DNA of 64,000 nucleotides from Chlorobiaceae bacterium (GCA_013824245.1 PNNN01000049.1:77202-141201), one strand, 5' to 3'. Shown: positions 8,968 to 18,810, counted from the stretch's first letter. Numbers and translations are program-made. The notes: generated by a model from the sequence alone, not told the origin.

Positions 8968-9542
8968 AAAAAAATGGTAACTCAATAAAATTTGAAAAAG
9001 CTGTGAGAGAAATACTCACTTTAATCGGTGAAAAGCCGAATCGTGAGGGATTGCAGAAAACACCTCATCGGGTTGCGAAAGCTTGGGAATATTTAACGAG
9101 CGGTTATAAGAAGGACGTCGCAGAAGTATTGAACCATGCTGTTTTCACCGAGAAGTATGATGAAATGGTGATTGTGAAAGATATCGATTTCTTCAGCATG
9201 TGTGAACATCATTTGCTTCCATTTTATGGTAAAGCACATATTGCATATATCCCGAACGGAAAAATTGTGGGATTGAGTAAAATACCAAGATTAGTAGAGA
9301 TGTTCAGTCGGCGGCTTCAGGTACAAGAAAGAATGACTCAGCAGATCGCCGAATCCTTATTTAAAACGCTCGAGCCGGATGGAGTTGCGGTTGTTATCGA
9401 AGCGAGGCATTTGTGTATGATGATGCGTGGGGTTGAAAAACAAAATTCAGTAGCAACAACAAGTGCAATGTTGGGTTCATTCCGTGATGATGAACGAACA
9501 AGGAACGAATTTCTTAAGCTTGTCAGTTCTAAATTAGCATGA
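8964..9542 (+). CDS. folE: GTP cyclohydrolase I
   Basis: A 192-residue enzyme making 7,8-dihydroneopterin triphosphate from GTP, the first step of folate and pterin synthesis. It has the [17 protein letters not shown] segment, the zinc and catalytic motif [43 protein letters not shown], and [11 protein letters not shown] with the second zinc cysteine. The start overlaps the PTPS stop (ATGA), indicating translational coupling. Its product is the PTPS substrate. Confidence 0.96.
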   Translation: MKKNGNSIKFEKAVREILTLIGEKPNREGLQKTPHRVAKAWEYLTSGYKKDVAEVLNHAVFTEKYDEMVIVKDIDFFSMCEHHLLPFYGKAHIAYIPNGKIVGLSKIPRLVEMFSRRLQVQERMTQQIAESLFKTLEPDGVAVVIEARHLCMMMRGVEKQNSVATTSAMLGSFRDDERTRNEFLKLVSSKLA

Positions 9543-9543
9543 T

Positions 9544-10281
9544 ATGAAAAAAAAAGATAACCGTTTATTTACCCGACCGATAGTTTGGATAACAGGTGCT
9601 TCAAGCGGGATCGGCAAAGAGACCGCTAAGCAATTTGCCCGTTTGGGATGCGAAGTTTGTGTTTCTGCCAGGAGAAAAAAAGAATTAGCTGACCTTGTTG
9701 CAGAGATAAATATGCTTGGCGGGCGAGCTTATTTATTTCCCCTTGATATAACAATCGTAAAAGATGTAAATACCGTCTTCTTAAAAATCAAAAAGAAATT
9801 CGGGAAAGTCGACGTTCTCATCAATAATGCCGGAATAACTTCTTTCAAATCTATTGTTGATACATCGATCAAGGATGTTGAAAAAATTATTACGACGAAT
9901 ATAACAGCGCAAATATCTTGTACTAAAAATGTTCTTCCCGGTATGATTGAAAGAAAGAGCGGTTGGATATTTAATATCATTTCGATGGTCGCTTTAAAAA
10001 CGTATGAAGGATCGGGCATTTACACAGCTTCGAAAGCAGGCATGCTCGGTTTCGGTAAAGTTTTACGAGAGGAAATGCGGCATCATGATATCAAAGTTGT
10101 TAATGTCATCCCGGGTGCGACAGATACTGAAATATGGGATTCAAAAATCAGGGAGAAATATTCTGATCGGATGATTAAAGCGAAAAGTGTTGCAGAAGCA
10201 ATACTTTCTGTATATCAAATGCCGGATGATCTTGTTGTTGATGAATTTGTTTTAAGACCAATGCAAGGCGATCTAAGATGA
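9544..10281 (+). CDS. SDR family oxidoreductase, candidate pterin reductase
   Basis: A 245-residue classical short-chain dehydrogenase. It has the TGASSGIG nucleotide-binding motif, an ARRKKEL loop suggesting NADP(H) preference, NNAG, a catalytic serine in ISMVALK, and YTASK placed 13 residues later. It begins 1 nt after folE in the PTPS-folE operon. From that context it may be a sepiapterin-reductase-like enzyme finishing a tetrahydropterin cofactor. That role is inference; sequence alone shows only a generic SDR. Confidence 0.85.
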   Translation: MKKKDNRLFTRPIVWITGASSGIGKETAKQFARLGCEVCVSARRKKELADLVAEINMLGGRAYLFPLDITIVKDVNTVFLKIKKKFGKVDVLINNAGITSFKSIVDTSIKDVEKIITTNITAQISCTKNVLPGMIERKSGWIFNIISMVALKTYEGSGIYTASKAGMLGFGKVLREEMRHHDIKVVNVIPGATDTEIWDSKIREKYSDRMIKAKSVAEAILSVYQMPDDLVVDEFVLRPMQGDLR

Positions 10282-10333
10282 TCGTTCTTATTTTGTATCT
10301 CGGTTTATTTATATTTTAATAACTTTCGCAGGC

Positions 10334-10351
10334 AACCGATAATAATCGGTT
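10334..10351 (+). terminator. Small hairpin after the pterin operon
   Basis: Perfect 7-bp stem aaccgat/atcggtt with a 4-nt loop, followed by an AT-rich run. It is a possible weak terminator. Confidence 0.35.
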
Positions 10352-10420
10352 ATAATTTAGATGATTTTTCCGGTGTGATTTAGATGGGGGGATTGCGGAT
10401 AAATTTAAATTATCTATCCA

Positions 10421-10452
10421 TTTGACTTATATCTCACTTTCTCGTAAATTTC
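10421..10452 (+). promoter_or_regulatory. Promoter candidate for the CorC/HlyC-family gene
   Basis: TTTG (10421-10424), 20 nt, TAAATTTC (10445-10452). It ends 54 nt before the gene start. Confidence 0.5.
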
Positions 10453-10506
10453 ATCCATGAATTCAACGATAACCACCAAAAATGCCAAATAAACCATTCT
10501 AATACG

Positions 10507-11811
10507 ATGCTCTCTCAAGTAATCGGTAATATCTTATTTATATTCCTCCTCGTTTTTGCTAATGGGTTCTTTGTGGCTGCGGAGTTTGCGATAGTTAAAG
10601 TCAGATCGAGTCAACTTATTCAAAAAATTAAGACCGGTCACCGGCGAGCTACATTGGCAAAGAGTATTGTAGACCATCTTGACGCATATCTTTCAGCCAC
10701 ACAATTAGGGATCACGTTATCAAGCTTAGGCCTCGGGTGGGTTGGTGAACCTTTACTGGCAGATATGTTGAGAGATACGTTTTTATCTATCGGCGTTGTA
10801 AGTGATAAAGCTATTCACGCATTTTCATTTGCTATAAGTTTTGGTATTCTAACTTTTCTACATATAATCATTGGTGAACTAGCCCCAAAATCGTTAGCGA
10901 TCCGATATCCCGAAGAAACAACGCTGGTTGTATCGTTTCCACTCCAATTATTTTACAGAATATTTCAACCAATCATATGGCTTTTGAACGGCGCAGCAAA
11001 TTTTCTTTTGCGCCTCTTTGGTATTCCACAAGCGAGCGCTTCGGCATTGTTGCACTCACCGGAAGAATTACAGATCATCGTTGATGAAGGAGCAAAGAGC
11101 GGAGTATTTAATAAAACCGAACAAGAATTGATTTCCAGTATTTTTGAGTTTTCAAACACAACAGCAAAGGAGATCATGGTCCCTCGGACGGATGTTGTGG
11201 CAATTAATATAGATACAGCCCGCGACAGATTGATTCAGATTGTTACCGAAGAAGGTTACTCGCGTATGCCGGTATACAAAGATGCGATTGATAATATCAT
11301 CGGCTTGATTTATACAAAAGACCTGATCAGTTTGCTTGAGCATCGGGACCTGATTGTTTTGCAGGATATAGTTCGCCCACCGTATTTCGTCCCGGGTGCG
11401 ATGAAGATTTCTCAACTGATGAAAGAATTGCAAGACCGCAAAATGCACATGGCAGTTGTTGTCGATGAATTCGGCGGAACGGAAGGCATTGTAACAATGG
11501 AAGATATTCTTGAAGAAATAGTCGGAGAGATTCATGATGAGTATGACGAAGTTCTAAAAGATGTTGAACAAGCCGTTGATGGTTCTTCTTTGGTGAATGC
11601 GAAGATGGATATAAAAGATTTCAATGAAAAATTCGTTGTTGAAATACCTGATGATCCGGAGTATGAGACTATTGGCGGGTTTTTAGCAAAACTCACAGGG
11701 CATATCCCTGAGCAGAACGAGGAAATTCGATTCGAAAATCTTAATTTCACTATTGTGAAAAAAAGTCAGAGACGATTGCGGCAAGTGAAAGTATCTAAAT
11801 TGAATAAATAA
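10507..11811 (+). CDS. CNNM/CorC-HlyC family membrane protein
   Basis: A 434-residue inner-membrane protein. The N-terminal DUF21/CNNM domain (about 1-190) has several hydrophobic helices, the NGFFVAAEFA motif and GELAPKSLAIRYPE. A CBS pair (about 205-330) starts at IMVPRTDVVAINID and includes VDEFGGTEGIVTMEDILEE. The C-terminal CorC_HlyC transporter-associated domain covers about 350-430. The family is linked to Mg2+/Co2+ homeostasis; the older 'hemolysin' name is misleading. It has its own promoter-like boxes and is followed by a glycosyltransferase operon. Confidence 0.92.
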   Translation: MLSQVIGNILFIFLLVFANGFFVAAEFAIVKVRSSQLIQKIKTGHRRATLAKSIVDHLDAYLSATQLGITLSSLGLGWVGEPLLADMLRDTFLSIGVVSDKAIHAFSFAISFGILTFLHIIIGELAPKSLAIRYPEETTLVVSFPLQLFYRIFQPIIWLLNGAANFLLRLFGIPQASASALLHSPEELQIIVDEGAKSGVFNKTEQELISSIFEFSNTTAKEIMVPRTDVVAINIDTARDRLIQIVTEEGYSRMPVYKDAIDNIIGLIYTKDLISLLEHRDLIVLQDIVRPPYFVPGAMKISQLMKELQDRKMHMAVVVDEFGGTEGIVTMEDILEEIVGEIHDEYDEVLKDVEQAVDGSSLVNAKMDIKDFNEKFVVEIPDDPEYETIGGFLAKLTGHIPEQNEEIRFENLNFTIVKKSQRRLRQVKVSKLNK

Positions 11812-11846
11812 TATAATCTCAGATAAAAATTACGATATTATAATAC

Positions 11847-12833
11847 GTGGCAGGTAATTCTGAATTCGACCTATCGGTTATCATTGTGAATTGGAATACA
11901 CAGGAGGACCTTGATAATTGTTTGGCTTCTTGCTTGTCAATTTCCGATGACCTCACGAAAGAGTTGATTGTTGTTGACAATGGTTCTGCAGATCAAAGTG
12001 TTCTACTGGTCAAACAGAAATATCCAGAAGTCAAGCTTATTGAGAATCGATATAATATTGGATTTGCGGCGGCTGTGAATCAGGGCTTATCTCTATCTAA
12101 GGGAACATATCTTTTGGTTCTAAATCCGGATATTACAATACCCCGGTACACAGTGAGTAAGTTGATAGATATTTTTGAAATTCACCCGGATGCAGGTGCC
12201 ATAGCCCCAAGGTTAATTAACAAAGACGGATCTTATCAGGTTGGATATTTTCGTAAATATCCTTCGATGATGCAAATATTGTTATTTTATACCTCGTTTT
12301 CTAAATTCACCTCACGGAATGATAAACTTTTTAGAAAATATATGGAGGATATACCGACTGCCGAATCTGATCTTATCTCTGTCCCACAAATTCCTGGAGG
12401 TTGCATGATGATTCGAAGAGAGATTTTGGATGATGTTGGGTTTATGGATGAAAAGTTTTTTTTGTTTTTTGAGGATGTCGATTGGTGTTATCGAATAAAG
12501 AAAAAAGGTTGGACGTTATTGATGGTGAATTCTGTTTTTATGAATCATCTTGGAGGTCGCAGTATTTTAAAGCAGAAAAATGAATGGATCTATGGTAGAT
12601 TTCTATTAAGTCTGAATCAATTTGTAGATAAACATTATAAAATACGATATCAAATTGTGACCAAAATAATAACTGTCGGTAATAGTGTATTTGTATTAAT
12701 CGTAAAATCTATTCTCAGATATTCTGGATTATTTAGAAATCGTTCAAAGCTTCAAGAAAGCATTTCAAGCAACCGGTTATTCTTAAAGATGTTCTTTGAA
12801 TATTATATGAAAATCATTCCGCCGATGAAGTAG
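11847..12833 (+). CDS. Family 2 glycosyltransferase
   Basis: A 328-residue WbbL/rhamnosyltransferase-like GT2. It has SVIIVNWNTQEDLDNCLAS, VVDNGSADQS, a nucleotide-sugar-binding LLVLNPDI, GGCMMIRREI, and FFLFFEDVDWCYRIKKKGW near the catalytic base. A C-terminal hydrophobic stretch could associate with the membrane. The start is GTG (11847), since no suitable ATG is present. It is the first gene of a polysaccharide operon that continues through the flippase, two more GT2s and a GT9. The sugar specificity cannot be read. Confidence 0.88.
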   Translation: MAGNSEFDLSVIIVNWNTQEDLDNCLASCLSISDDLTKELIVVDNGSADQSVLLVKQKYPEVKLIENRYNIGFAAAVNQGLSLSKGTYLLVLNPDITIPRYTVSKLIDIFEIHPDAGAIAPRLINKDGSYQVGYFRKYPSMMQILLFYTSFSKFTSRNDKLFRKYMEDIPTAESDLISVPQIPGGCMMIRREILDDVGFMDEKFFLFFEDVDWCYRIKKKGWTLLMVNSVFMNHLGGRSILKQKNEWIYGRFLLSLNQFVDKHYKIRYQIVTKIITVGNSVFVLIVKSILRYSGLFRNRSKLQESISSNRLFLKMFFEYYMKIIPPMK

Positions 12834-12842
12834 ATTGAGATA

Positions 12843-14423
12843 ATGGCTGACGATAAATTGGAAATAAATATTTACCCTAAAAAGATTATCAAAAATACTC
12901 TTTATGCGGCTGCCGGTAATTGGATAGTTCTAATTTTAAATTTTTTAATAATCCCTTTCATTATTGGCAAATTGGGGATAGAGTTATACGGGAGTGCCTG
13001 GGTTATAGGAATTCTGATAATTGCATCTGCGCCTCTGATCGATTTTGGTATTGGTGCGGCAAGCATAAAATATATTTCAGAATATCATGCAATTAGTCGT
13101 TATGATAGAATCAATTCACTCATTAGCACGGCGATCTTTTATTATTTTATTTTCGGAGTTCTTCTTTTTCTTTCTGTATTATTTTTCGGAAAGAATATTA
13201 TATATTTAATCGGTGTACCGACAGCTTATTCCTTCGATGCGTATTTTGTTATGCTGATATCGACTTTAATTTTGGTTATCACTAATACGTTGTCGCCATT
13301 AACATCTGTTTTAAACAGTTTGCAACGGATGGATATTTCAAACAAAATCGGAATCTTTACTGCTGTAATCAATATTATTCAAATCATTGCGGTCTTAAGT
13401 TCAAATCTGGGAATAAAGGGATTAATTATCGGGTATCTCGTTGTGAACTGCATTTCGACATTTTTATTTATCTACTTTTCATTCAAGTTATTACCCCAAC
13501 TTCAACCCAGATTGTCATTAATAAACAAGCAGACCTTTAAATTGATATGGGATTTTGGAATCAATTTACAAATCAGCAGGTTGTCACAAATTGTTGTATT
13601 TCAATTTGACAGAATATTTGCGTTGAGATATTTCGGTTCCAGTTCGGCTGCTTTTTACGAGATAGCGGCAAAGATATCAAATCTTGCGCGGACTATTCCG
13701 CTTGTTTTAACTTCAGCGATTATGCCTGTTTCATCAGAAATGGATGCGAGGAGAGAAAATGATAAACTTAAAATTTTATTCGAACGCGGGTCAAAATATA
13801 TAATCGTTATCGGTCTCCTTTTACTCGGTTATATTTTTATGATGTCGCAGATAATAATACAGACTTGGCTTGGAAAAACTGTAAGTATCGATGGAATTAT
13901 GACGGCTTCGATGGTCTTAAAGATTCTCATCGTTGGCTACTTTATAAATGTTTCCACAGGTATTGCCAGTTCGATTGCCGCAGGGATAAACAGAACAGAC
14001 ATCGAACGAAATGTTGGTCTGTACTCATTTGCGAGTCCCGTTCTTACAATTATTTTGATCAATTCACTTGGTTATTACGGAATTGCACTATCGACCGGAA
14101 TCTTACTGATTCTTGGTTCACTGTATTACATGATCCAATTTACAAAAGCGATAAAGGCACAATTAATCGCTTTTATGAAATTATTTCTGAAACCGATGAT
14201 AAGTTTGATCGTGGCAATCATCGTCATCGCGGCTGTTCAATATAAATCTAACTTTACCGTTTTGCATTCAAGGTGGGAAGGGATTGCGTTTTTAATATTT
14301 TATTTTATTATATTTTCAATTTCTTATTCAATCCCGATATATTTGTTGGGAGTAGTTGATGAATATGACAAATCGATTTTAAAAATGTTAGCCGTGAAGT
14401 TACGGATTGTTAAAACAAAATGA
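12843..14423 (+). CDS. Polysaccharide flippase (Wzx/MATE-like)
   Basis: A 526-residue polytopic inner-membrane protein with about 14 hydrophobic segments. It resembles lipid-linked oligosaccharide flippases (PF01943/PF13440 type): an early AAAGNWIVLILNFLIIPFIIG helix, then a GAASIKYISEYHA loop, and ALRYFGSSSAAFYEIAAKIS midway. It would move lipid-linked sugar units across the membrane. It lies 9 nt after a GT2 gene and overlaps the next GT2 by 4 nt. No Wzy polymerase is visible in the window. Confidence 0.87.
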   Translation: MADDKLEINIYPKKIIKNTLYAAAGNWIVLILNFLIIPFIIGKLGIELYGSAWVIGILIIASAPLIDFGIGAASIKYISEYHAISRYDRINSLISTAIFYYFIFGVLLFLSVLFFGKNIIYLIGVPTAYSFDAYFVMLISTLILVITNTLSPLTSVLNSLQRMDISNKIGIFTAVINIIQIIAVLSSNLGIKGLIIGYLVVNCISTFLFIYFSFKLLPQLQPRLSLINKQTFKLIWDFGINLQISRLSQIVVFQFDRIFALRYFGSSSAAFYEIAAKISNLARTIPLVLTSAIMPVSSEMDARRENDKLKILFERGSKYIIVIGLLLLGYIFMMSQIIIQTWLGKTVSIDGIMTASMVLKILIVGYFINVSTGIASSIAAGINRTDIERNVGLYSFASPVLTIILINSLGYYGIALSTGILLILGSLYYMIQFTKAIKAQLIAFMKLFLKPMISLIVAIIVIAAVQYKSNFTVLHSRWEGIAFLIFYFIIFSISYSIPIYLLGVVDEYDKSILKMLAVKLRIVKTK

Positions 14424-15388
14424 ACTTAACTCGATTCGAAAATGAAAATAATTCCGTTGATGTATCAATAATCATCGTGAATTACAATACACGCGAACTT
14501 CTTCGAGAATGTCTATGCTCTATACGCGAGTGCAAAGTATCGAAAGAGATTATCGTGGTTGATAATGCTTCAACCGATTCAAGCGTAGAGATGTTGACGC
14601 GAGATTTCCCGGATGTCATGATTATTCGAAATTCACAAAATGATCGGTTCGCAAAGCCCAATAATCAGGCGATGCGTAAAGCAGGCGGACGTTATATTTT
14701 TCTTTTAAATAGTGACACGGTTTTGATGCCAGATTCGCTGAGTGTTTTACTAAAATACATGGATAAGAATGGAAGAGTTGGTATGTGCGCTCCTCAACTT
14801 CTTTACCCTGATGGATCAATACAACCGTCTTGTCGAGGTTTTGTCAATCTTTGGACACATTTCTGCGATATGTCGGCTCTGGATAGATTATTTCCTCGCT
14901 CGATATTATTCGCAAAAAGTGAAATGAGATATTTTAACCATAAATCGTTGAAAGAAGTCGATCACGTAATGGCTGCGGCTTTATTGATTCGCCGGCAAGT
15001 AATTGAGCAGGTTGGTATGTTCGACGAAAATTTGTCGATCAATTATAACGATCTTGATTTATCTTTAAGAGTGCATCAACACAATTGGAAAGTGATTTAT
15101 AATCCTGAAGCGCAAGTCATTCATCATCACGGTAAAACTACTAACATGATGAATAAGAACTTTGAGTTATTTGATGAATTATATAAAAATGTTTTTTATT
15201 ATTTCCATAAGCATTATGGCAGGTGGTCGGTTGTATTCTATAAATTATTTATGATATTCGGATTTTCCCTGCGAACTGTATATTGGTCGGTAAGATTTAT
15301 GTTCGATCAATCTGCAAAAACAAAATATTATTTGAAGTTTTCATTGAGATCAGTCTTTACTGCGCTGTGCTTTTGGAAAACGGAATGA
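14420..15388 (+). CDS. Family 2 glycosyltransferase
   Basis: A 322-residue GT2 of the rhamnosyltransferase/WbbL type: VSIIIVNYNTRELLRECL, VVDNASTDSS, IFLLNSDTVL, and NYNDLDLSLRVHQHNWKVIY. Its start overlaps the flippase stop (ATGA). The C-terminus is rich in aromatic and basic residues, consistent with peripheral membrane contact. Likely adds one sugar to the repeat unit; donor and acceptor are unknown. Confidence 0.88.
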   Translation: MNLTRFENENNSVDVSIIIVNYNTRELLRECLCSIRECKVSKEIIVVDNASTDSSVEMLTRDFPDVMIIRNSQNDRFAKPNNQAMRKAGGRYIFLLNSDTVLMPDSLSVLLKYMDKNGRVGMCAPQLLYPDGSIQPSCRGFVNLWTHFCDMSALDRLFPRSILFAKSEMRYFNHKSLKEVDHVMAAALLIRRQVIEQVGMFDENLSINYNDLDLSLRVHQHNWKVIYNPEAQVIHHHGKTTNMMNKNFELFDELYKNVFYYFHKHYGRWSVVFYKLFMIFGFSLRTVYWSVRFMFDQSAKTKYYLKFSLRSVFTALCFWKTE

Positions 15389-15395
15389 TGCACAT

Positions 15396-16214
15396 ATGCC
15401 CGATGTATCTGTAATCATAGTAAATTATAATCGTTTTGATTTGACTCACCAGGCGATAGGTTCACTGATTCGATATTCGCCAGAGGTTGAGATAATTGTG
15501 GTTGATAATTCATCTACCCCAAATAGTGCGGGTAGTCTGACGAAGGAGTTCCCCAGTATCAAATACATTGGACTATCAAAGAATGAAGGATTCGGATATG
15601 CTAATAATCGGGGTGCTAAATTGGCGCGAGGTGAATATATATTCCTGTTAAACAACGATGCTTTTTTAATGGAAGATACACCGCAAATCTTAGCATCGTT
15701 TTGTGAAGCAAATCCGAGTGTCGGAATTTGTGCGCCTAAGTTGATTTATCCTAATGGAAATTTCCAATTATCTTGGGGAAGAGATCCTTCTATAATTAAT
15801 GAGTGGATAATGCGCCGAATGTATCGGAAATTCGATAAATCGTGTCATAATTACATCTCAAAGATTGAGAAACAATATAATAAAATTACTTCCGTGGATT
15901 GGTTGACAGGTGCTGCCTTGATGATAAGAAAAGATGTCTATAACAAGGTAGGTGGATTTGACGAAAAATATTTTATGTACTATGAAGATTCCGATTTATG
16001 CAAGCGTGTCCGGGATATTGGATATTCCATTTTATATGTTCCAACAACTATAGTGGCACATATCCGGAATGAAACGATGAAGAGTTTTACAGAAAAAGTA
16101 TCACTCGAATATCGCAAAAGCCAAATACTCTATTACCGGAAACATAAACATCTCTGGTCTCGTTTTCTTCTTCGGATTTATCTCATTTTTCGTTCTGGCG
16201 GAATAAAGCTTTAG
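15396..16214 (+). CDS. Family 2 glycosyltransferase
   Basis: A 272-residue GT2: VSVIIVNYNRFDLTHQAI, VVDNSSTPNSAG, IFLLNNDAFLM, WLTGAALMIRKDVYNKVGGFDE and YYEDSDLCKRVRDIGY. It shares the WbbL-like layout with the two other GT2 genes of the operon but is shorter at the C-terminus. It starts 7 nt after the preceding gene. Confidence 0.88.
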   Translation: MPDVSVIIVNYNRFDLTHQAIGSLIRYSPEVEIIVVDNSSTPNSAGSLTKEFPSIKYIGLSKNEGFGYANNRGAKLARGEYIFLLNNDAFLMEDTPQILASFCEANPSVGICAPKLIYPNGNFQLSWGRDPSIINEWIMRRMYRKFDKSCHNYISKIEKQYNKITSVDWLTGAALMIRKDVYNKVGGFDEKYFMYYEDSDLCKRVRDIGYSILYVPTTIVAHIRNETMKSFTEKVSLEYRKSQILYYRKHKHLWSRFLLRIYLIFRSGGIKL

Positions 16215-16221
16215 AGTTATC

Positions 16222-17340
16222 TTGGAAAAAGATCATAAAAAAATATTGATTATTAAATTGTGTTGTCTTGGAGATGTCATATTTCTGACCCCTGCGCTGC
16301 GGGCATTAAGAATCCAAAACCCAACATCACGAATCACTCTGCTTGTTTCTTCCTGGGTTCGAGATATTGTTAGCCAGATACCATTCATAGATGACGTTAT
16401 TATATATGACGCCCCGCTCAAGAAACGTTTCTCGATAAATGCTTTCCTTGAAACAATTCGATTATTGAAACGATTAAGAAGACTAAAGTATAATACCTTA
16501 CTTATCGGTCACAGAAATAAACTATTTGCAATACTTGGATATTTTTCAGGTATTCCAATGCGAATCGGCTTTGCCGATCGACCGTCATTGTGGATTACAC
16601 ATCCGGTTCATTTTGATATGAATGAACATGAAATTAAAAGGTATTTGAGATTGACAGAGGAATGCGGAGCCACATCATTGAACTTGGAAACGGAGATATG
16701 CCCTTCAGTCGAAGAGGTCAAACATACTACAGAGTTATTTCAACGATTGGGAATAAAATCAAATGATTCAATTATTGGTATTTTTGCGGGCGGAGGTCAA
16801 AATCCAGGCACTTCGATGCAGATTAAACGCTGGGATGTGAAATATTATATCGAATTTTGCAGAAAAATCATCCAAGCAGACAATACTAAAATTCTTCTTC
16901 TGGGAAATAAGGACGATCAGCCGGTGAATGCCGAGATACTTGCAGCGTTCCAATCAAAAAAAGATAAAATGTTTGATCTCTCAGGGCGCACATCATTATG
17001 CGCACTCCCCGCATTACTCCAGAAATGTCGAATCGTTATTGGTGCTGATACGGGACCTTTGCATATGGCTGCTGCGGTTGGAACACCCACGATATTTCTG
17101 TTCGGTCCCTCAGACCCGCGTTTAGTGGCGCCGCAAGTTCCAAATTCCATCTATTTATGGAAAACTGTTTTTTGCACTCCGTGCTATACCCCCGAATCTG
17201 TTATGCAACGAAAATATTTTATTGGAAAGGAATTTATCTGCTGGACAAAAACACACGAGTGTTTGAAATCGCTCACTGTAGATGAGGTATTCACGGCATA
17301 TTCTAAATTAATGAACGCAATTTCTCATCATGATCGTTAA
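16222..17340 (+). CDS. GT9 (ADP-heptose:LPS heptosyltransferase-like)
   Basis: A 372-residue GT-B fold enzyme of glycosyltransferase family 9. The N-terminal ILIIKLCCLGDVIFLTPALR is the family hallmark. The C-terminal half has GIFAGGGQNPG, ILLLGNKDDQP, the FDLSGRTSL segment, and VIGADTGPLHMAAAVGTPTIFLFGPSDP, which forms the nucleotide-sugar site. The start is TTG at 16222. It is the last gene of the polysaccharide operon and may act on lipopolysaccharide core, but the donor sugar is not determinable. Confidence 0.88.
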   Translation: MEKDHKKILIIKLCCLGDVIFLTPALRALRIQNPTSRITLLVSSWVRDIVSQIPFIDDVIIYDAPLKKRFSINAFLETIRLLKRLRRLKYNTLLIGHRNKLFAILGYFSGIPMRIGFADRPSLWITHPVHFDMNEHEIKRYLRLTEECGATSLNLETEICPSVEEVKHTTELFQRLGIKSNDSIIGIFAGGGQNPGTSMQIKRWDVKYYIEFCRKIIQADNTKILLLGNKDDQPVNAEILAAFQSKKDKMFDLSGRTSLCALPALLQKCRIVIGADTGPLHMAAAVGTPTIFLFGPSDPRLVAPQVPNSIYLWKTVFCTPCYTPESVMQRKYFIGKEFICWTKTHECLKSLTVDEVFTAYSKLMNAISHHDR

Positions 17341-17401
17341 CTACCTTGCAGAAAGATAGAACATACGCCATAAATGTTCTCATAAAGAGTGAGATGGATT
17401 A

Positions 17402-17433
17402 TTTGCTTTTTTTCATCATCCTTTATATTATGT
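17402..17433 (+). promoter_or_regulatory. Promoter candidate for the DUF2064-nadD pair
   Basis: TTTG (17402-17405), 20 nt, TATTATGT (17426-17433), ending 25 nt before the gene start. Confidence 0.5.
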
Positions 17434-17458
17434 AAAGGTACTAACATTTAATATTTCT

Positions 17459-18169
17459 ATGACACAATCAAACGCACTAATTATTTTTGCAGTTACAAAT
17501 CAAATCGATAGGGGAGACCAGAGCGATCCGTTTGCCGCGCTTCCATGGGACGATTTAGACGCACTTTACACTGCGTTCCTGAGCGATACGCTACGTGTTG
17601 CAATTCAGCTTTTCGACGTTGATGTTTTGGTGTACCGGAATACGAAAGAAATATCGGACGACTTTTTTCTTTCATATAAATACCGTGTTAAATTATTCGA
17701 TATGAATGAAGATCCGTTGGCTGAGCAAGTTCAGCAGGCAGTAGAGAATGCCTTCCAGCTTGGTTATCAACGTGTAACCGTTTTATTGGAAAATAACCCG
17801 CTCATCACGAATAAAATATTGCGGCTCGCTTTCGCGCAACTCGGATATGAAGATGATTGTATCGTTTTCGGACCGACAAACGAAGACCGATGTTACCTCA
17901 TCGGGATGAAATCTGACCATAGTTCAATTTTTAACATAGTAGAATCCGATCCGCTAAAAAATTCTCACACACTGTTTAAAGCGATCATGAAAAATGATTT
18001 GATGGTTTTTCCGATCGTTACACTAAACGCCCTCGATTCAGGTTCCGGTTTACTCCAGTTAAAAAAGATACTCGAAGAAGGAACAATGAACGGAGACACA
18101 CCATCCAAAACACTCGCTGTATATAAGATGCTCGAGAAGAAATATCGCTTCCGAAAGATCTTTCAATGA
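17459..18169 (+). CDS. DUF2064-like protein
   Basis: A 236-residue protein. ALYTAFLSDTLRVA and FGPTNEDRCYLIGMK align by eye with the DUF2064 family (a GT-A-like fold, sometimes annotated as arsenosugar-type glycosyltransferase), which normally reads AFLxDTL and GPAxDGGYYLIGL. Here the DGG of the second motif is replaced by EDR, and the usual SDCP segment reads ENNP. The sugar-nucleotide site may therefore be altered or lost. It overlaps nadD by 4 nt. Function is uncertain. Confidence 0.65.
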   Translation: MTQSNALIIFAVTNQIDRGDQSDPFAALPWDDLDALYTAFLSDTLRVAIQLFDVDVLVYRNTKEISDDFFLSYKYRVKLFDMNEDPLAEQVQQAVENAFQLGYQRVTVLLENNPLITNKILRLAFAQLGYEDDCIVFGPTNEDRCYLIGMKSDHSSIFNIVESDPLKNSHTLFKAIMKNDLMVFPIVTLNALDSGSGLLQLKKILEEGTMNGDTPSKTLAVYKMLEKKYRFRKIFQ

Positions 18170-18747
18170 ATGTCGGCATCTTTGGCGGATCCTTCAATCC
18201 TCCTCACATAGGACATCTGATCGTAATAGAAGCAGTGCGTGATCAACTTCAACTTGATAAGGTTTTATTCATACCTGCCGCTCAAAACCCGAACAAACCA
18301 AACTCACTTCTCACTTCATCACAAGCAAGATTAGATATGACTGAGTTAGCGGTGAAAGGAAGCAACGGATTTGAAGTATCGGATATAGAAATAGAACGGA
18401 AAAGTATCTCATATACCGTTGATACAGTTCAGGCGTTATCGTTGCTGTATCCGCGTGCAAATTTGTCGCTTATTATAGGTGCAGATAATTTGCTTGAATT
18501 TGAAACATGGAAATCACCTGAAGAAATTATCTCCAAAGCTGAACTTGTAGTAATGCGCAGACCCGGTTTTAATATAAACACGAGCAAAAATAATTTTGTT
18601 CGTACAGCAAGAATTGTAAATGTACCGCAAATCGGGATTTCCGGCACAGATATCAGAAGAAAAGTAAAACTTGGACAGTCTATCCGTTTCCTGGTGCCAA
18701 GGCAGGTGGAGGATTATATATATTCAAAGAGATTGTATCGAAATTAA
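18166..18747 (+). CDS. nadD: Nicotinate-nucleotide adenylyltransferase
   Basis: A 193-residue enzyme transferring AMP from ATP to nicotinate mononucleotide in NAD+ synthesis. It has GIFGGSFNPPHIGHLIV (nucleotidyltransferase GxFxPxHxGH motif), FIPAAQNPNK, LIIGADNLLEFETWKSPEEI, and the C-terminal ISGTDIRRK (ISSTxIR-type motif). Its start overlaps the preceding gene's stop by 4 nt, so the two are translationally coupled. Confidence 0.95.
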   Translation: MNVGIFGGSFNPPHIGHLIVIEAVRDQLQLDKVLFIPAAQNPNKPNSLLTSSQARLDMTELAVKGSNGFEVSDIEIERKSISYTVDTVQALSLLYPRANLSLIIGADNLLEFETWKSPEEIISKAELVVMRRPGFNINTSKNNFVRTARIVNVPQIGISGTDIRRKVKLGQSIRFLVPRQVEDYIYSKRLYRN

Positions 18748-18810
18748 CTTGTCATTAAAAAATAATTTTTTAGATTCTATCTAACGTTTCCATTATTACT
18801 CAGGATTATT

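Noticed and set aside
13865..14245. 126-codon + strand ORF within the flippase gene
   Set aside because: It is an alternative frame of a clear membrane-protein gene, rich in Trp/Cys/Arg and without a ribosome-binding site.
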